From contig JADFMM010000032.1 of the NCBI GenBank assembly GCA_022563885.1, forward strand, positions 1 through 33,230: a stretch of 33,230 nt of DNA. Direction: 5' to 3'. How positions within the stretch are numbered: the stretch's first letter is position 1; each line of letters starts with the position of its first letter. The notes beneath the pieces were generated by a model. The model did no database searches and was not told the DNA's origin. It worked only from the letters and a program-made list of their open reading frames with translations. The translations under genes and the position numbers were made by a program. Origin of the DNA: Planctomycetota bacterium (GTDB taxonomy: Bacteria > Planctomycetota > Phycisphaerae > Sedimentisphaerales > Anaerobacaceae). Of the stretch, positions 24,750 through 33,230 are shown piece after piece.

Positions 24750-26348
24750 ATGATTGCGACTATAACGGAAAAACCAGACACCTCTAAGGACACGATTCAA
24801 TCGGCAGACAAACTCCAACAGGACATCAGCGGTAGAGATCGGCTGATCTCAAACGTCCTCTTCAGCTGGACCTCTCATCTCGTCTTCTTCATCGCCGGGT
24901 TCATCATGCCTCGCATGATCGACAATCACCTGGGGCAGGAGCTACTCGGGGTATGGGATTTGGGCTGGTCACTGGTCGGCTACTTCTACCTGGTTCAAGG
25001 CGGGGTCAACTCTTCCGTCAACCGCTACGTGGCCAGGTACCGCGCGGCCAACGACATGACCCGCGTCAACGACACGGTCAGCTCGGGACTCTGCGTGATG
25101 GGACTGGCCGGACTTGGGATGCTCGGATTGACCGTCGGCGTCACCATGCTCATGCCTGCCTGGTTTGGTGGGCGCTTGGCCGGGAATGTGCGGGAAGCCC
25201 AGTGGGTCTATTTCTACCTGGGCATCAGCATGGTAATTGACACAGGCTTGGGTCCTTTTACCGGCGTCCTCACCGGCTGCCACCGCTGGAAAATGCATAA
25301 TCTTATCAAGAGCGGTTCGCATATGGCCTCCGTGGCTGGAATGATCGTCGTTCTACTGGCAGGCGGAAACCTGGTGAACCTTGCCCAAGCCTACTTGGTA
25401 GGCCAAGTCGTTTCCTACGCGATGCGGGTGGTCTGCGCCTATCGGGTCTGTCCAGGCCTGCACGTTAATCCTTTCAGAGCGCGCAGATCCACCATCAAGA
25501 GCATATTTGCCTTCAGTGGAAAGATCCTGATTCCGACACTCTCGGTCATACTCGCGACACAGACAACCGGCGTTCTAATCGTCGCCTCTCTCGGCCCGGC
25601 CGCCTTGGCCCTGTTTACTCGCCCGCAATCGCTCACACGCCAGATCTCCACATTCGTCAACAAACTGGCCTTCGTGCTGACACCCACCGCCAGTTCCTTG
25701 CAGAGTACCGGCAACCACAAGGAGATCAAGGCACTGCTGCTCAAGACGATCGGTTACGCCAGCCACCTATCCCTGCCCTTGGTTCTGGTGCTCACCGTGT
25801 TCGGGGGTCCCATCCTGCAACTGTGGATGGGAAAGAGTTACGCCAGCAACCTATTGCCAGCCATCTTGGCTCTCGGGGCTCTGCCTCAGATGATCAACAT
25901 GCCGGCGTGGCAAATCCTTGTTGGCCTCAATGCTCACGGGCGCGTTGGGGTCGCCCAGCTTCCCGCATCCATGGCCTCAGTCCTACTGATCGTCCTCGTT
26001 TTGGGGGTTTTAGATTTAGGTCTGGTCGCCGTGGCGGTGGCAGGGGCTTGTCCGAGGATGGTCGTGCACCTATTTTATTTACCCCTCTGCGTCCGTCGTC
26101 GGCTCAACATTCGCCTCGGTGAATACGCCACACACGCCCTTCTGCGCCCTATGGTGCATGTTTTTCCCTTCGCGGCATGCCTGGTGGGAGCCCGTTTCTT
26201 TTTGAACACCCATCCCCTAGCCGAGTTGGCCTGGGGCTTGACGCTCGGCGGCACTGTCCTGATGGTCATCTATTGGCGGTATGTCTTGCCGGCTCGACTC
26301 AAAGGCCGCCTCATTCGCATGGTTCCAACCTATCATGATTTCGAATAG
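24750..26348 (+). CDS. Wzx-type flippase (MATE/MOP superfamily)
   Basis: A 532-residue inner-membrane protein with about twelve to fourteen hydrophobic helices. The start of the first membrane unit is SNVLFSWTSHLVFFIAGFIM, with PRMIDNHLGQELLGVWDLG after it, typical of polysaccharide flippases. It would carry the lipid-linked repeat unit to the periplasm. The C-terminus overlaps the next gene by 14 bases. No strong SD precedes the chosen ATG. Confidence 0.9.
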   Translation: MIATITEKPDTSKDTIQSADKLQQDISGRDRLISNVLFSWTSHLVFFIAGFIMPRMIDNHLGQELLGVWDLGWSLVGYFYLVQGGVNSSVNRYVARYRAANDMTRVNDTVSSGLCVMGLAGLGMLGLTVGVTMLMPAWFGGRLAGNVREAQWVYFYLGISMVIDTGLGPFTGVLTGCHRWKMHNLIKSGSHMASVAGMIVVLLAGGNLVNLAQAYLVGQVVSYAMRVVCAYRVCPGLHVNPFRARRSTIKSIFAFSGKILIPTLSVILATQTTGVLIVASLGPAALALFTRPQSLTRQISTFVNKLAFVLTPTASSLQSTGNHKEIKALLLKTIGYASHLSLPLVLVLTVFGGPILQLWMGKSYASNLLPAILALGALPQMINMPAWQILVGLNAHGRVGVAQLPASMASVLLIVLVLGVLDLGLVAVAVAGACPRMVVHLFYLPLCVRRRLNIRLGEYATHALLRPMVHVFPFAACLVGARFFLNTHPLAELAWGLTLGGTVLMVIYWRYVLPARLKGRLIRMVPTYHDFE

Positions 26349-27519
26349 ACCCATTTGTGTGGTACTGGTCATCGATGACCTGGAGTATGGCGGTGCCCAG
26401 CGTCAAGTCCTGGAATGTGCCAACAACATGGACCCGACGCGTTTCGACGTCCACGTCTGCACTCTGTCGGATTATGTCCCACTGGGGAAACAACTGACGG
26501 ATGCCAACCGTCGGTTGCATGTCATCGGCAAAAAGAACAAGTTTGACTTCACAGTGGTCCTCCGCTTGGCGCAGCTGTTCAGGTCGCTGGAGGCCGACAT
26601 TGTGCACAGTTACCTGTTCCGTGCGGACATTGCCACCCGCCTGGCCGGACGGCTGGCCGGAACCGCACTCGTCATTGGATCGGAACGGAACGCCAACTAC
26701 AAACCGAAAAAGAGGCACATCCTCGCCTACAAGCTGACGCGTGCTTGTGTCGACCTAACGATTGCCAATTCGAAGACGGGCGCTGACTTCAACAGCAGGA
26801 TGTTTGGCCAACCGGCACCTGACTATCGGGTGGTTTACAATGGTGTCGATACGCAACGATTCAAAGCTCAGAGCCCCAACGCCATACGGACCGAACTCGG
26901 AATCGCCGAAGAGGACCCGGTCATTGGCATCTTTGCAAGTTTTAAACCACAGAAGAATCACGCCATGCTACTCCTCGCCTTCCGACAAGTATTGGAGTCG
27001 ATCCCTAAAACGATCCTTCTCCTCGTTGGGGACCGCCTCGCCGGCAATATGGGCGGAACCACCGACTATCATGGGCAGATGGAAGCCTTAATTGATGAAC
27101 TGAAGATCCGGCACAAGTGCATCTTCCTGGGAAACCGAAACGACGTCGAACGGCTCTATCCGGCTTGTGACATCACGGCACTGTCGTCGCTCTATGAGGG
27201 GACGCCGAATGTCCTGCTGGAATCGATGGCCTCGGGGGTCCCTGTCGTGGCGACCCGTGTATCGGACAATGCCTATATCATCAAGGAGGGAGAAACAGGG
27301 TGCCTCGTACAACTCGATGACGTCGACGGCATGGCGGGGCGTCTCAGAACGCTCTTGCGTGACGCGCCGCGACGACGGGAGATGGGGCGGAAGGCACAAG
27401 AATGGGCAAACGAAAAGTTCTCAATCGAGCAACTGATCAAGAATACGGAAGACGTGTATCTTCAGGGCCTGCATGAAAAACGCCAGCTCTCACAGACTAA
27501 AAACGTCAAAGACGAATAG
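26335..27519 (+). CDS. Glycosyltransferase family 4 (GT-B)
   Basis: A 394-residue GT-B enzyme. The N-terminal acceptor domain begins CVVLVIDDLEYGGAQRQ and the donor domain has ILLLVGDR and the EX7E motif EGTPNVLLESMASGVPVV. The ATG at 26335 is preferred to the upstream 26281, which would add 18 residues overlapping the flippase further; 26335 puts the start right at the family's first strand. It transfers a sugar to the growing repeat unit; donor and linkage are unknown. Confidence 0.9.
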   Translation: MISNRPICVVLVIDDLEYGGAQRQVLECANNMDPTRFDVHVCTLSDYVPLGKQLTDANRRLHVIGKKNKFDFTVVLRLAQLFRSLEADIVHSYLFRADIATRLAGRLAGTALVIGSERNANYKPKKRHILAYKLTRACVDLTIANSKTGADFNSRMFGQPAPDYRVVYNGVDTQRFKAQSPNAIRTELGIAEEDPVIGIFASFKPQKNHAMLLLAFRQVLESIPKTILLLVGDRLAGNMGGTTDYHGQMEALIDELKIRHKCIFLGNRNDVERLYPACDITALSSLYEGTPNVLLESMASGVPVVATRVSDNAYIIKEGETGCLVQLDDVDGMAGRLRTLLRDAPRRREMGRKAQEWANEKFSIEQLIKNTEDVYLQGLHEKRQLSQTKNVKDE

Positions 27520-28780
27520 CCGAGCCCATCAAAGCGATCAAGAGGTACGGTTGCGTGACTTGCCCTATCCTTACCGTTCGATGCTGGCGATCTGCAGTGA
27601 TCTCGACGAGACACCGGATAGGCAGGTCTACTGGGAGATCATGCGATTCTTAAACACAACCGAGACTACCGCGATGGGACCGGGGGCCGGGCTAAATGTT
27701 GGGAATTCGATTTACTTTGATATGCCGCAGGATCAATTCGCCTACTGGAATACGGACGATACCGGGCGGGCCATGGTTCAACAGTTGATCCGGAGTGGCC
27801 ATATTGACTGCCTGCACTCCTATGGCGACCTCGCTACTTCCCGTAGTCACGCCGAGCGGGCACTGGATGAACTGACCCGGCATGACTGCCGGTTGGAGGT
27901 GTGGATGGACCATGATGTCGCGCCAACCAATTTTGATCCCGGCATCATGTTCGGCCACGGCAACGAATCAGGCCACCCGGCATACCATGCCGACTTGACC
28001 CTGGACTACGGAATTCAGTATGTCTGGTGTGGGCGCGTCACGAGCGTGTTAGGTCAGGATATCCCTCCGCAGTTCGGAGGCATCCTCAAATGGAACCATC
28101 CCTTGAGTTCGGGCAGAACGCTACTCAAGGAATTCTCGAAACAGCAACTGGCCAAATTGGGGAATAAAAAATATGCGATGCATGGTACCAATAGCACGCT
28201 ACGTCCGACCTCTCTGGGAGACAGGCGTCGGGTCTATGAATTTCTGCGTTGCAATCCCCATTGGGGCGGCGTCAGTTCTTGTGATCAGGGTCGATACCTC
28301 GCTAGAGTACTGTCGCGAGACATCGTCACCCGACTAGTCCAGCGTGGCGGGACATGCATACTGTATACGCATTTGGGAAAAATCGACAATCCGGACGTTC
28401 CTTTTGATAGCGAGACGGTCGCGGCATTTCGTCTGTTGGCAAGTGAACAGGAGGCCGGGAACCTCTTGCTAACAACCACTCGACGCTTGCTGGGCTACTC
28501 TCGTGCTCTCAGGGCGAGTCGTTTCAGCACCGTCTACCGTGACAATGGACTCACCATTGACATTCAAACCCAAGAAACAGGGAGTGAACTCGGGGACGTC
28601 ACAGTGGCCGACTTACAGGGCTTGACCTTCTACGTACCGGATGCCGAAGTCATTCACGTCACCGTCAACGGACGGGAGATAGCGTCTCTCAACCACAACA
28701 GGCCGGATGAGACAGGAAGGCCCAGCGTGTCACTCCCTTGGCCATTCTTGGAGTTCCCGGACATCGGACCCAGCGCCTAG
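27473..28780 (+). CDS. NodB-like (polysaccharide deacetylase fold) protein
   Basis: A protein of up to 435 residues. CSDLDETPD (41-49), LHSYGDLATSRSH (114-126), WMDHDVAPT (144-152) and HGNESGHPAYH (162-172) are spaced like the metal and catalytic motifs of carbohydrate esterase family 4. They differ from the usual TFDD and HSxxH. The C-terminal 120 residues look like a beta-rich accessory domain. It may deacetylate an N-acetyl sugar, or act as a hydrolase of the same fold. The ATG at 27473 overlaps the GT gene by 47 bases. A TTG at 27551 has GAGG a few bases upstream and is a real alternative. Confidence 0.7.
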   Translation: MKNASSHRLKTSKTNSRAHQSDQEVRLRDLPYPYRSMLAICSDLDETPDRQVYWEIMRFLNTTETTAMGPGAGLNVGNSIYFDMPQDQFAYWNTDDTGRAMVQQLIRSGHIDCLHSYGDLATSRSHAERALDELTRHDCRLEVWMDHDVAPTNFDPGIMFGHGNESGHPAYHADLTLDYGIQYVWCGRVTSVLGQDIPPQFGGILKWNHPLSSGRTLLKEFSKQQLAKLGNKKYAMHGTNSTLRPTSLGDRRRVYEFLRCNPHWGGVSSCDQGRYLARVLSRDIVTRLVQRGGTCILYTHLGKIDNPDVPFDSETVAAFRLLASEQEAGNLLLTTTRRLLGYSRALRASRFSTVYRDNGLTIDIQTQETGSELGDVTVADLQGLTFYVPDAEVIHVTVNGREIASLNHNRPDETGRPSVSLPWPFLEFPDIGPSA

Positions 28781-28871
28781 TACGCTCCCCGGTCGGCATC
28801 CTAAACCCAAAAACGGAAGAACACGTGACGTCCGCCACGAGCCGCACTCTTTTTTTGACGCGAGATATGAT

Positions 28872-29783
28872 ATGACCGATATTGGCAGAACCCATCCAAA
28901 GGGTTCACTGGAAACCAGCAAGATCAACCTTAAACATGTTTTACTGATTGCCCCCATCATCGTGGCAGGCTGGTTTCTTGCCTTACGCACTTCCCAGGTT
29001 GTGTTGACGCAGATGTATGAAGGCAATTCACTGACGTCTCTCAACGATCTACTGACAAACAAGGATCGTCACCCGCTCGAATACTATTTTCATCGCCTCG
29101 AGCCACCCATTGCCGCCGCACATCTTATGCTCGCAGTCGTCGCCACGATATTTGTCGTACGGACTCGGAAGTCGGCTGCCCTATGGTTGACTCTGCTTAT
29201 CCTCGGCGACACGATCCTGCTGGCCTACAGCGAAAAATACGGCGGACCCCTCCTGAACATCGTCGTAGATTGGTCCATCCCGGAGGTGTATCAGTATTTC
29301 AAGGAAGTGTTTTTGGCCGTCCTCCTGGTCGCCTTGTACAGAAGACACAAGCATGTTCTGTATGCAATATTTGCCGGCATCGCCATTTTCCTCTTCGTCG
29401 ACGACGCATTTAAGTATCACGAAACGGTCGGCCACGCCATCGCTCCGCTCATTTCACGTACCCCCCTGCCCGCACTCATCGGGACTGAGCCCAATTACAT
29501 TGGAGAGATATGCAGCCTCGTACCGCTCCTTTTCCTGTTACCCTTCGGTGCAATGTCATTTGTCCACGTGGACCGCGGAACGAAAAGGGTGACGCTCGTG
29601 TTTACCGGGATGCTCGGCGCCCTGTTCCTATTCGGCGTCGTGATCGACCTGATAGGCAACCTCACAGTGTCTCACCCCGTGTTTACCATCCCGTCAATCC
29701 ACATTGTCGAGGATTTTGGTGAGATGATTACGTTGAGCTGTTGGCTGTCGTATACCGCGTATCGCTATTGGAAAACAGAGTAA
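28872..29783 (+). CDS. Orphan membrane protein (DD-x-F-x-YHE family)
   Basis: A 303-residue protein with about seven hydrophobic segments. The blocks FVDDAFKYHETVGH (175-188), VVIDLIGN (256-263) and IVEDFGEMIT (278-287) parallel those of 8809-9441, with the second-to-third spacing nearly the same (21 versus 20 residues). The open frame reaches back to 28707, but 28872 is chosen because the earlier part is proline/arginine-rich, overlaps the preceding gene and lacks an RBS. The role is unknown; it lies between a deacetylase-like gene and asnB. Confidence 0.72.
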   Translation: MTDIGRTHPKGSLETSKINLKHVLLIAPIIVAGWFLALRTSQVVLTQMYEGNSLTSLNDLLTNKDRHPLEYYFHRLEPPIAAAHLMLAVVATIFVVRTRKSAALWLTLLILGDTILLAYSEKYGGPLLNIVVDWSIPEVYQYFKEVFLAVLLVALYRRHKHVLYAIFAGIAIFLFVDDAFKYHETVGHAIAPLISRTPLPALIGTEPNYIGEICSLVPLLFLLPFGAMSFVHVDRGTKRVTLVFTGMLGALFLFGVVIDLIGNLTVSHPVFTIPSIHIVEDFGEMITLSCWLSYTAYRYWKTE

Positions 29784-29856
29784 AACTCGCGCAGCGCATC
29801 CGTTTCTTGGTCCTAGCACCTCGGCTGGCGAGGGGAGACTTTATAGGATAACACAC

Positions 29857-31725
29857 ATGTGTGGTTTGGTTGGCTATAGCTCCGGTAGAGTATTTCAAGA
29901 GGCTCTGATCCAAACGATGAATGACACGCTCAGCCATCGGGGGCCTGACGATTCCGGGCATGTATGTCTCATTGACAACGATAAACAGATTGCGTTGGGA
30001 CACAAACGGTTGTCCATTTTAGATCTATCGACAAACGGTCAACAGCCCATGTACTTTGAGCACTTGATCATCGTATTCAATGGTGAGATCTACAACCACC
30101 TGGAAATCCGCAAACGACTTGAAGCTGAGAACTATGATTTTCAATCCACGAGTGATACCGAAACCCTACTAAAAGCGTTTCACAAGTGGGGAGTGGGGTG
30201 CCTGGAATTATTGAATGGGATGTTTGCCTTTGCTGTGTATGACAAGCAAAGACGGGAACTGTTCTTGGCGCGAGACAGGCTAGGGATAAAACCGCTTTAT
30301 TACTACCACCACGGCAACAGTTTTGTCTTTGCTTCCGAACTCAAGGCGATTATGAAGTTTCCCGATTTCAAAAAAGACATCAATTTCCAAGCAGTCACTG
30401 ACTATTTCACCCGAAGATATATTACCAAACCGCACACCATTTTCAACAGAACCTTCAAGTTAGAAGCCGGACATTACTTGCGTTATAGCGGTAACGAGCT
30501 TACCAAACAGAGTTACTGGTCTCTAGGGGAGAAGTTTTGCACGAGACGCATTGACCCTAAAAAAAGCAAGGATGACTATTTAGATGAATTTGATGCGCTG
30601 TTGCAGAAATCTGTAAAATACAGGATGCTAAGTGACGTCCCCATTGGTTCTTTTTTGAGTGGAGGATATGACTCTTCCCTGGTGACCGGCATGATGCAGC
30701 AGTTATCGCATAAACCGGTTCGATCGTTTTCTATCGGTTTTAATGAGAGCCAGTACAATGAAGGACATTACGCTAAAAAGGTCGCAGCGCATTTGGGGAC
30801 GGATCACCATGAACTATACTTTTCAGCAGATAAGGTCAAAGAGATCATTCCCAGAATTCCGGATATAGTTGACGAACCTTTCAGTGACAGCTCTCTACTA
30901 CCGACCATTTTGCTCAGCGAATTTACACGAGGAAGTGTAACGGTTGCGCTATCCGGAGATGGAGGCGATGAACTCTTCTGTGGATACGATCATTACTATC
31001 AAGATCTGAAGAATCAGAAGTATCTGCTGGCTGGTAAACTGTTCGGGTCCCTCGGGCGATTAAGAGGAGTACCGTCCCTGATCGACAGAATAGACAGACG
31101 TCTATTGAAGTTTTTCTACTTTCAAGACAAAAATGCCATGATCAATTCTCACTATGCTTATTCTGGCGAGTTCTATTTTAATGGCCTGGTCAAGGGGCAT
31201 TCTTACCAAATGGCCTCTCAGTATGGCGCCCTGCTGGACGCCACTGACAATATTCAAGAGAAACACATGCTCCAGGATATGAACAATTTCCTTCCTGAAG
31301 ACATTCTCACCAAAGTCGATAGGGCCAGTATGTACTATGGCTTAGAAGTGCGGACACCCCTATTGGATCATCATCTGGTGGAGTTCTCTTTCTCGGTTCC
31401 CCATGAGTTGAAGTACCACCAGGGCGAACTGAAGTATCTGCTGAAGGAGCTTGCCTATAGACGCGTGCCCAGAGAACTCCTTGACCGTCCCAAGGTTGGT
31501 TTTATCCCCCCCATCGAGAAATGGCTAAGAAACGATTTAAGCTGGCTTGTTGAGGAATATCTATCAGACAGATACCTTACCTCTCAGGACATATTTGACG
31601 TAAAAAAGCTTAGACGAATAGTAGAGCGATCGAAAAACGAGAACGATCGTTTCTTTTCCTGGCACCTGTGGAGCATTATCGTATTTCAAATGTGGTATGC
31701 TAAGCACATGGACTCGAATGTCTGA
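29857..31725 (+). CDS. asnB: Glutamine-hydrolysing asparagine synthase-type amidotransferase
   Basis: A 622-residue protein with the class II glutaminase domain first: Cys2 nucleophile in MCGLVGY, RGPDD, and NGEIYNH. The C-terminal synthetase domain has the pyrophosphate loop SGGYDSS (about 266-272) and ALSGDGGDELFCGY (about 364-377). It uses glutamine and ATP to amidate a carboxylate. In polysaccharide loci such enzymes can amidate uronic acids, as with WbpS in Pseudomonas aeruginosa O6; the same may apply here. AGGA lies about 9 bases before the ATG. Confidence 0.9.
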   Translation: MCGLVGYSSGRVFQEALIQTMNDTLSHRGPDDSGHVCLIDNDKQIALGHKRLSILDLSTNGQQPMYFEHLIIVFNGEIYNHLEIRKRLEAENYDFQSTSDTETLLKAFHKWGVGCLELLNGMFAFAVYDKQRRELFLARDRLGIKPLYYYHHGNSFVFASELKAIMKFPDFKKDINFQAVTDYFTRRYITKPHTIFNRTFKLEAGHYLRYSGNELTKQSYWSLGEKFCTRRIDPKKSKDDYLDEFDALLQKSVKYRMLSDVPIGSFLSGGYDSSLVTGMMQQLSHKPVRSFSIGFNESQYNEGHYAKKVAAHLGTDHHELYFSADKVKEIIPRIPDIVDEPFSDSSLLPTILLSEFTRGSVTVALSGDGGDELFCGYDHYYQDLKNQKYLLAGKLFGSLGRLRGVPSLIDRIDRRLLKFFYFQDKNAMINSHYAYSGEFYFNGLVKGHSYQMASQYGALLDATDNIQEKHMLQDMNNFLPEDILTKVDRASMYYGLEVRTPLLDHHLVEFSFSVPHELKYHQGELKYLLKELAYRRVPRELLDRPKVGFIPPIEKWLRNDLSWLVEEYLSDRYLTSQDIFDVKKLRRIVERSKNENDRFFSWHLWSIIVFQMWYAKHMDSNV

Positions 31726-31760
31726 TCCAGTATCGTATCAGTGGTAGGCGGAAACTCACA

Positions 31761-33023
31761 ATGCCGGAAATCGTACAACCCCAAGAGCTTCCCCCAAGCA
31801 AAGGCAAAGGATTAAAGGGCAAGCTGATAAAGTTTTTACTGCACTTTCTGGTAGATCTGTATCTTGGCTTGTATCGTATAGGCGCTTTGCTGCACCGCAC
31901 AATACCCCGACTAAAGCCCGACCAAAAGCGATGCGTCCTTTTGACCGGCACCTTCCATTCTCGCAATTGGATAATGAACCATTTGGGACCCATGGCCCTA
32001 AGCGGCCAATGCAGGAAGATTTGGATTGTATGTAGCTTTCCGATCCCGGAAACTAAAAAAGTTATTTGGATATGCCCTCCCAAATGGATGCGATCGCTGC
32101 TTGGGGAAACGCCTGCCAGACTTCTGATTTACAGTTACGTCGCTGTTCGACATCGACCCGAAATAATTGGTGGTTTCCACTTGCTGATCAACGGGTTACA
32201 GGCAATGGCCCTTGCACGGTTTCTGGGTCGAAAATCGCTCTATATCAACGGCGGCGGTCCGAGGGAAACTGTCGGTGGCGGCTATCTGGGCAACAAGATG
32301 TTTGGGGGTCTCGGTAAGGCCGACGCAGCTTTGGAAAGAAAGCTACTCAAGGCAGTCAACCAGATCGACATTGTCGTGACGATGGGTAGAAAAGTGATTG
32401 AGTACTTAAGAAAAGAGGGCGCCACTCACCCTCGTTTCGAGGTCGTTCCAGGAGGTATCGACGGTTCGCTCTATGAATCTCGTAACATTGAGAAAAAATA
32501 TGATCTGATAACAGTCGGCCGAATGGGATATGTGAAGAGGTTCGATATTCTTCTTGAGTCCATTAAGGAGGCTAGCAAGCGGATGCCTTCTATTGCATTG
32601 GCCATAGTCGGCGATGGTGAACTCGAAGAGGAACTTAAAGATCAGGCGGCCAGACTTGGCATTTCGGGAAACGTTTCGTTTCCCGGATTTCAGACGAATG
32701 TCGTTTCTTGGCTGCACCAATCGCGGGTATTCGTGCTCACTTCGGACTCAGAGGGTTTATCACTGGCACTGATGGAAGCAATGATGTGTGGTTTACCTGC
32801 CATTGTATCGGATGTCGGCGAATTAAGTGAACTCATAAAGGACGATGAAAATGGCTTTCTGGTGGAAAGACGCCAACCCGGTCAATTTGCCCAGAAGTTC
32901 GTAGAACTGCTAGGAAACAACCCTAAACTTGCCGCGTTTTCACACGCGGCCAGGCAGGCTGCTTCGCGCTTCGAAATAGGCCACACCGCCGAAAGATGGA
33001 ATGCCATCTTCAGCGCATCCTAG
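31761..33023 (+). CDS. Glycosyltransferase family 4 (GT-B), second
   Basis: A 420-residue GT-B enzyme with a basic, partly amphipathic N-terminus (about 12-45) that may sit on the membrane. GGGPRETVGGG and VVPGGIDGSLYES mark the linker, LITVGRMGYVKRFD the donor-domain start, and EGLSLALMEAMMCGLPAIV the EX7E motif. It is more distant from the GT at 26335 than a recent duplicate would be. It transfers another sugar of the repeat unit. Confidence 0.9.
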   Translation: MPEIVQPQELPPSKGKGLKGKLIKFLLHFLVDLYLGLYRIGALLHRTIPRLKPDQKRCVLLTGTFHSRNWIMNHLGPMALSGQCRKIWIVCSFPIPETKKVIWICPPKWMRSLLGETPARLLIYSYVAVRHRPEIIGGFHLLINGLQAMALARFLGRKSLYINGGGPRETVGGGYLGNKMFGGLGKADAALERKLLKAVNQIDIVVTMGRKVIEYLRKEGATHPRFEVVPGGIDGSLYESRNIEKKYDLITVGRMGYVKRFDILLESIKEASKRMPSIALAIVGDGELEEELKDQAARLGISGNVSFPGFQTNVVSWLHQSRVFVLTSDSEGLSLALMEAMMCGLPAIVSDVGELSELIKDDENGFLVERRQPGQFAQKFVELLGNNPKLAAFSHAARQAASRFEIGHTAERWNAIFSAS

Positions 33024-33045
33024 CACTTGCGGTCGTGGAGAAAAG

Positions 33046-33230
33046 ATGAACCGAATAGACTCTCTTATCCTGCGCCGCAAAGAGTTTGCCGGTCCAGTGC
33101 TCGTCCTGGCGGCCATGGTGGGGCCAATCATTTGGTGTGTCGAAGCAGGTGACGCCGCAACACTCACGGTGACGGCACAGCACGGTTCGGTCATCGGCAC
33201 GCCGCACAAGGCGCACTATGAACTCTATCA
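33046..33230 (+). CDS. Secreted repeat-domain protein, 3' end beyond the window
   Basis: An open reading frame from an ATG with GGAG 5 bases upstream runs 61 codons to the window edge without a stop. It begins MNRIDSLILRR, then a hydrophobic signal segment (about 16-31), then ATLTVTAQHGSVIGTPHKA, which resembles the opening of bacterial cell-wall repeat domains (InlB B-repeat type). It is probably an exported surface protein. Nothing more can be said from the fragment. Confidence 0.6.
   Translation, partial: MNRIDSLILRRKEFAGPVLVLAAMVGPIIWCVEAGDAATLTVTAQHGSVIGTPHKAHYELY

Noticed and set aside
28707-28871. N-terminal extension of the membrane protein at 28872
   Set aside because: Overlaps the previous gene, is rich in Pro/Arg and has no RBS; the ATG at 28872 begins a normal membrane protein.

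Overview
The window is a surface/exopolysaccharide biosynthesis region of a Gram-negative-type bacterium with mid-range GC. It contains a Wzx flippase, a Wzy/ligase-type membrane protein, a Wzc-type tyrosine autokinase, a WcaJ-type initiating sugar transferase, glycosyltransferases and sugar-modifying enzymes. The mix of Gfo/Idh dehydrogenases, a DUF354 protein, a PL1-type lyase and several orphan membrane proteins would fit Nitrospirota or another environmental lineage, but no gene here fixes the taxonomy. No rRNA, tRNA, CRISPR array or transposase gene was seen.

Layout. (1) Bases 152-3231, minus strand: an ATP-grasp ligase, an RraA-type aldolase and a 2-hydroxyacid dehydrogenase. (2) Bases 3232-3758: a divergent intergenic region with an inverted repeat and a short MITE-like element. 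(3) Bases 3759-7478, plus strand: Gfo/Idh oxidoreductase, a second 2-hydroxyacid dehydrogenase (start/stop overlap), HpcH/HpaI aldolase, a second MITE-like element, and a GmhA-like SIS isomerase. (4) Bases 7603-10992, minus strand: a cyanophycin-synthetase-like ATP-grasp protein and two orphan membrane proteins. These are separated by about 0.8 kb of decayed DNA that holds a truncated copy of the start of the sugar-transferase gene and what looks like the 3' end of a group II intron. (5) Bases 11465-14442, plus strand: a kinase-like membrane protein translationally coupled to a secreted PL1-type polysaccharide lyase. (6) Bases 14509-15402, minus strand: the initiating sugar transferase, with a readable promoter. 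(7) Bases 15403-16358: a divergent intergenic region with a longer copy of the first MITE-like element. (8) Bases 16359 to the window end, plus strand: a long, closely packed run. It holds Gfo/Idh dehydrogenase, DUF354 protein, DegT aminotransferase, Wzc-like kinase, Wzy/O-antigen ligase, sulfotransferase, Wzx, GT4, NodB-like deacetylase, orphan membrane protein, AsnB-type amidotransferase, GT4, and the start of a secreted repeat protein cut by the window edge.

How the parts may work together (inference). The initiating transferase, flippase, polymerase/ligase and Wzc-like kinase make a Wzy-dependent assembly line. The dehydrogenase/aminotransferase pair resembles WbpB/WbpE and would make a 3-amino sugar. 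AsnB could amidate a uronic acid, and the sulfotransferase and NodB-like protein would decorate the chain. The left half looks like a separate small-molecule module: two dehydrogenases, two pyruvate-type aldolases, an isomerase, a Gfo/Idh enzyme and two ATP-grasp ligases. That set could make an unusual sugar acid and join it to an amine. It is the part of the window least explained by known pathways. A second unexplained theme is three membrane proteins that seem to share acidic/histidine intramembrane signatures.
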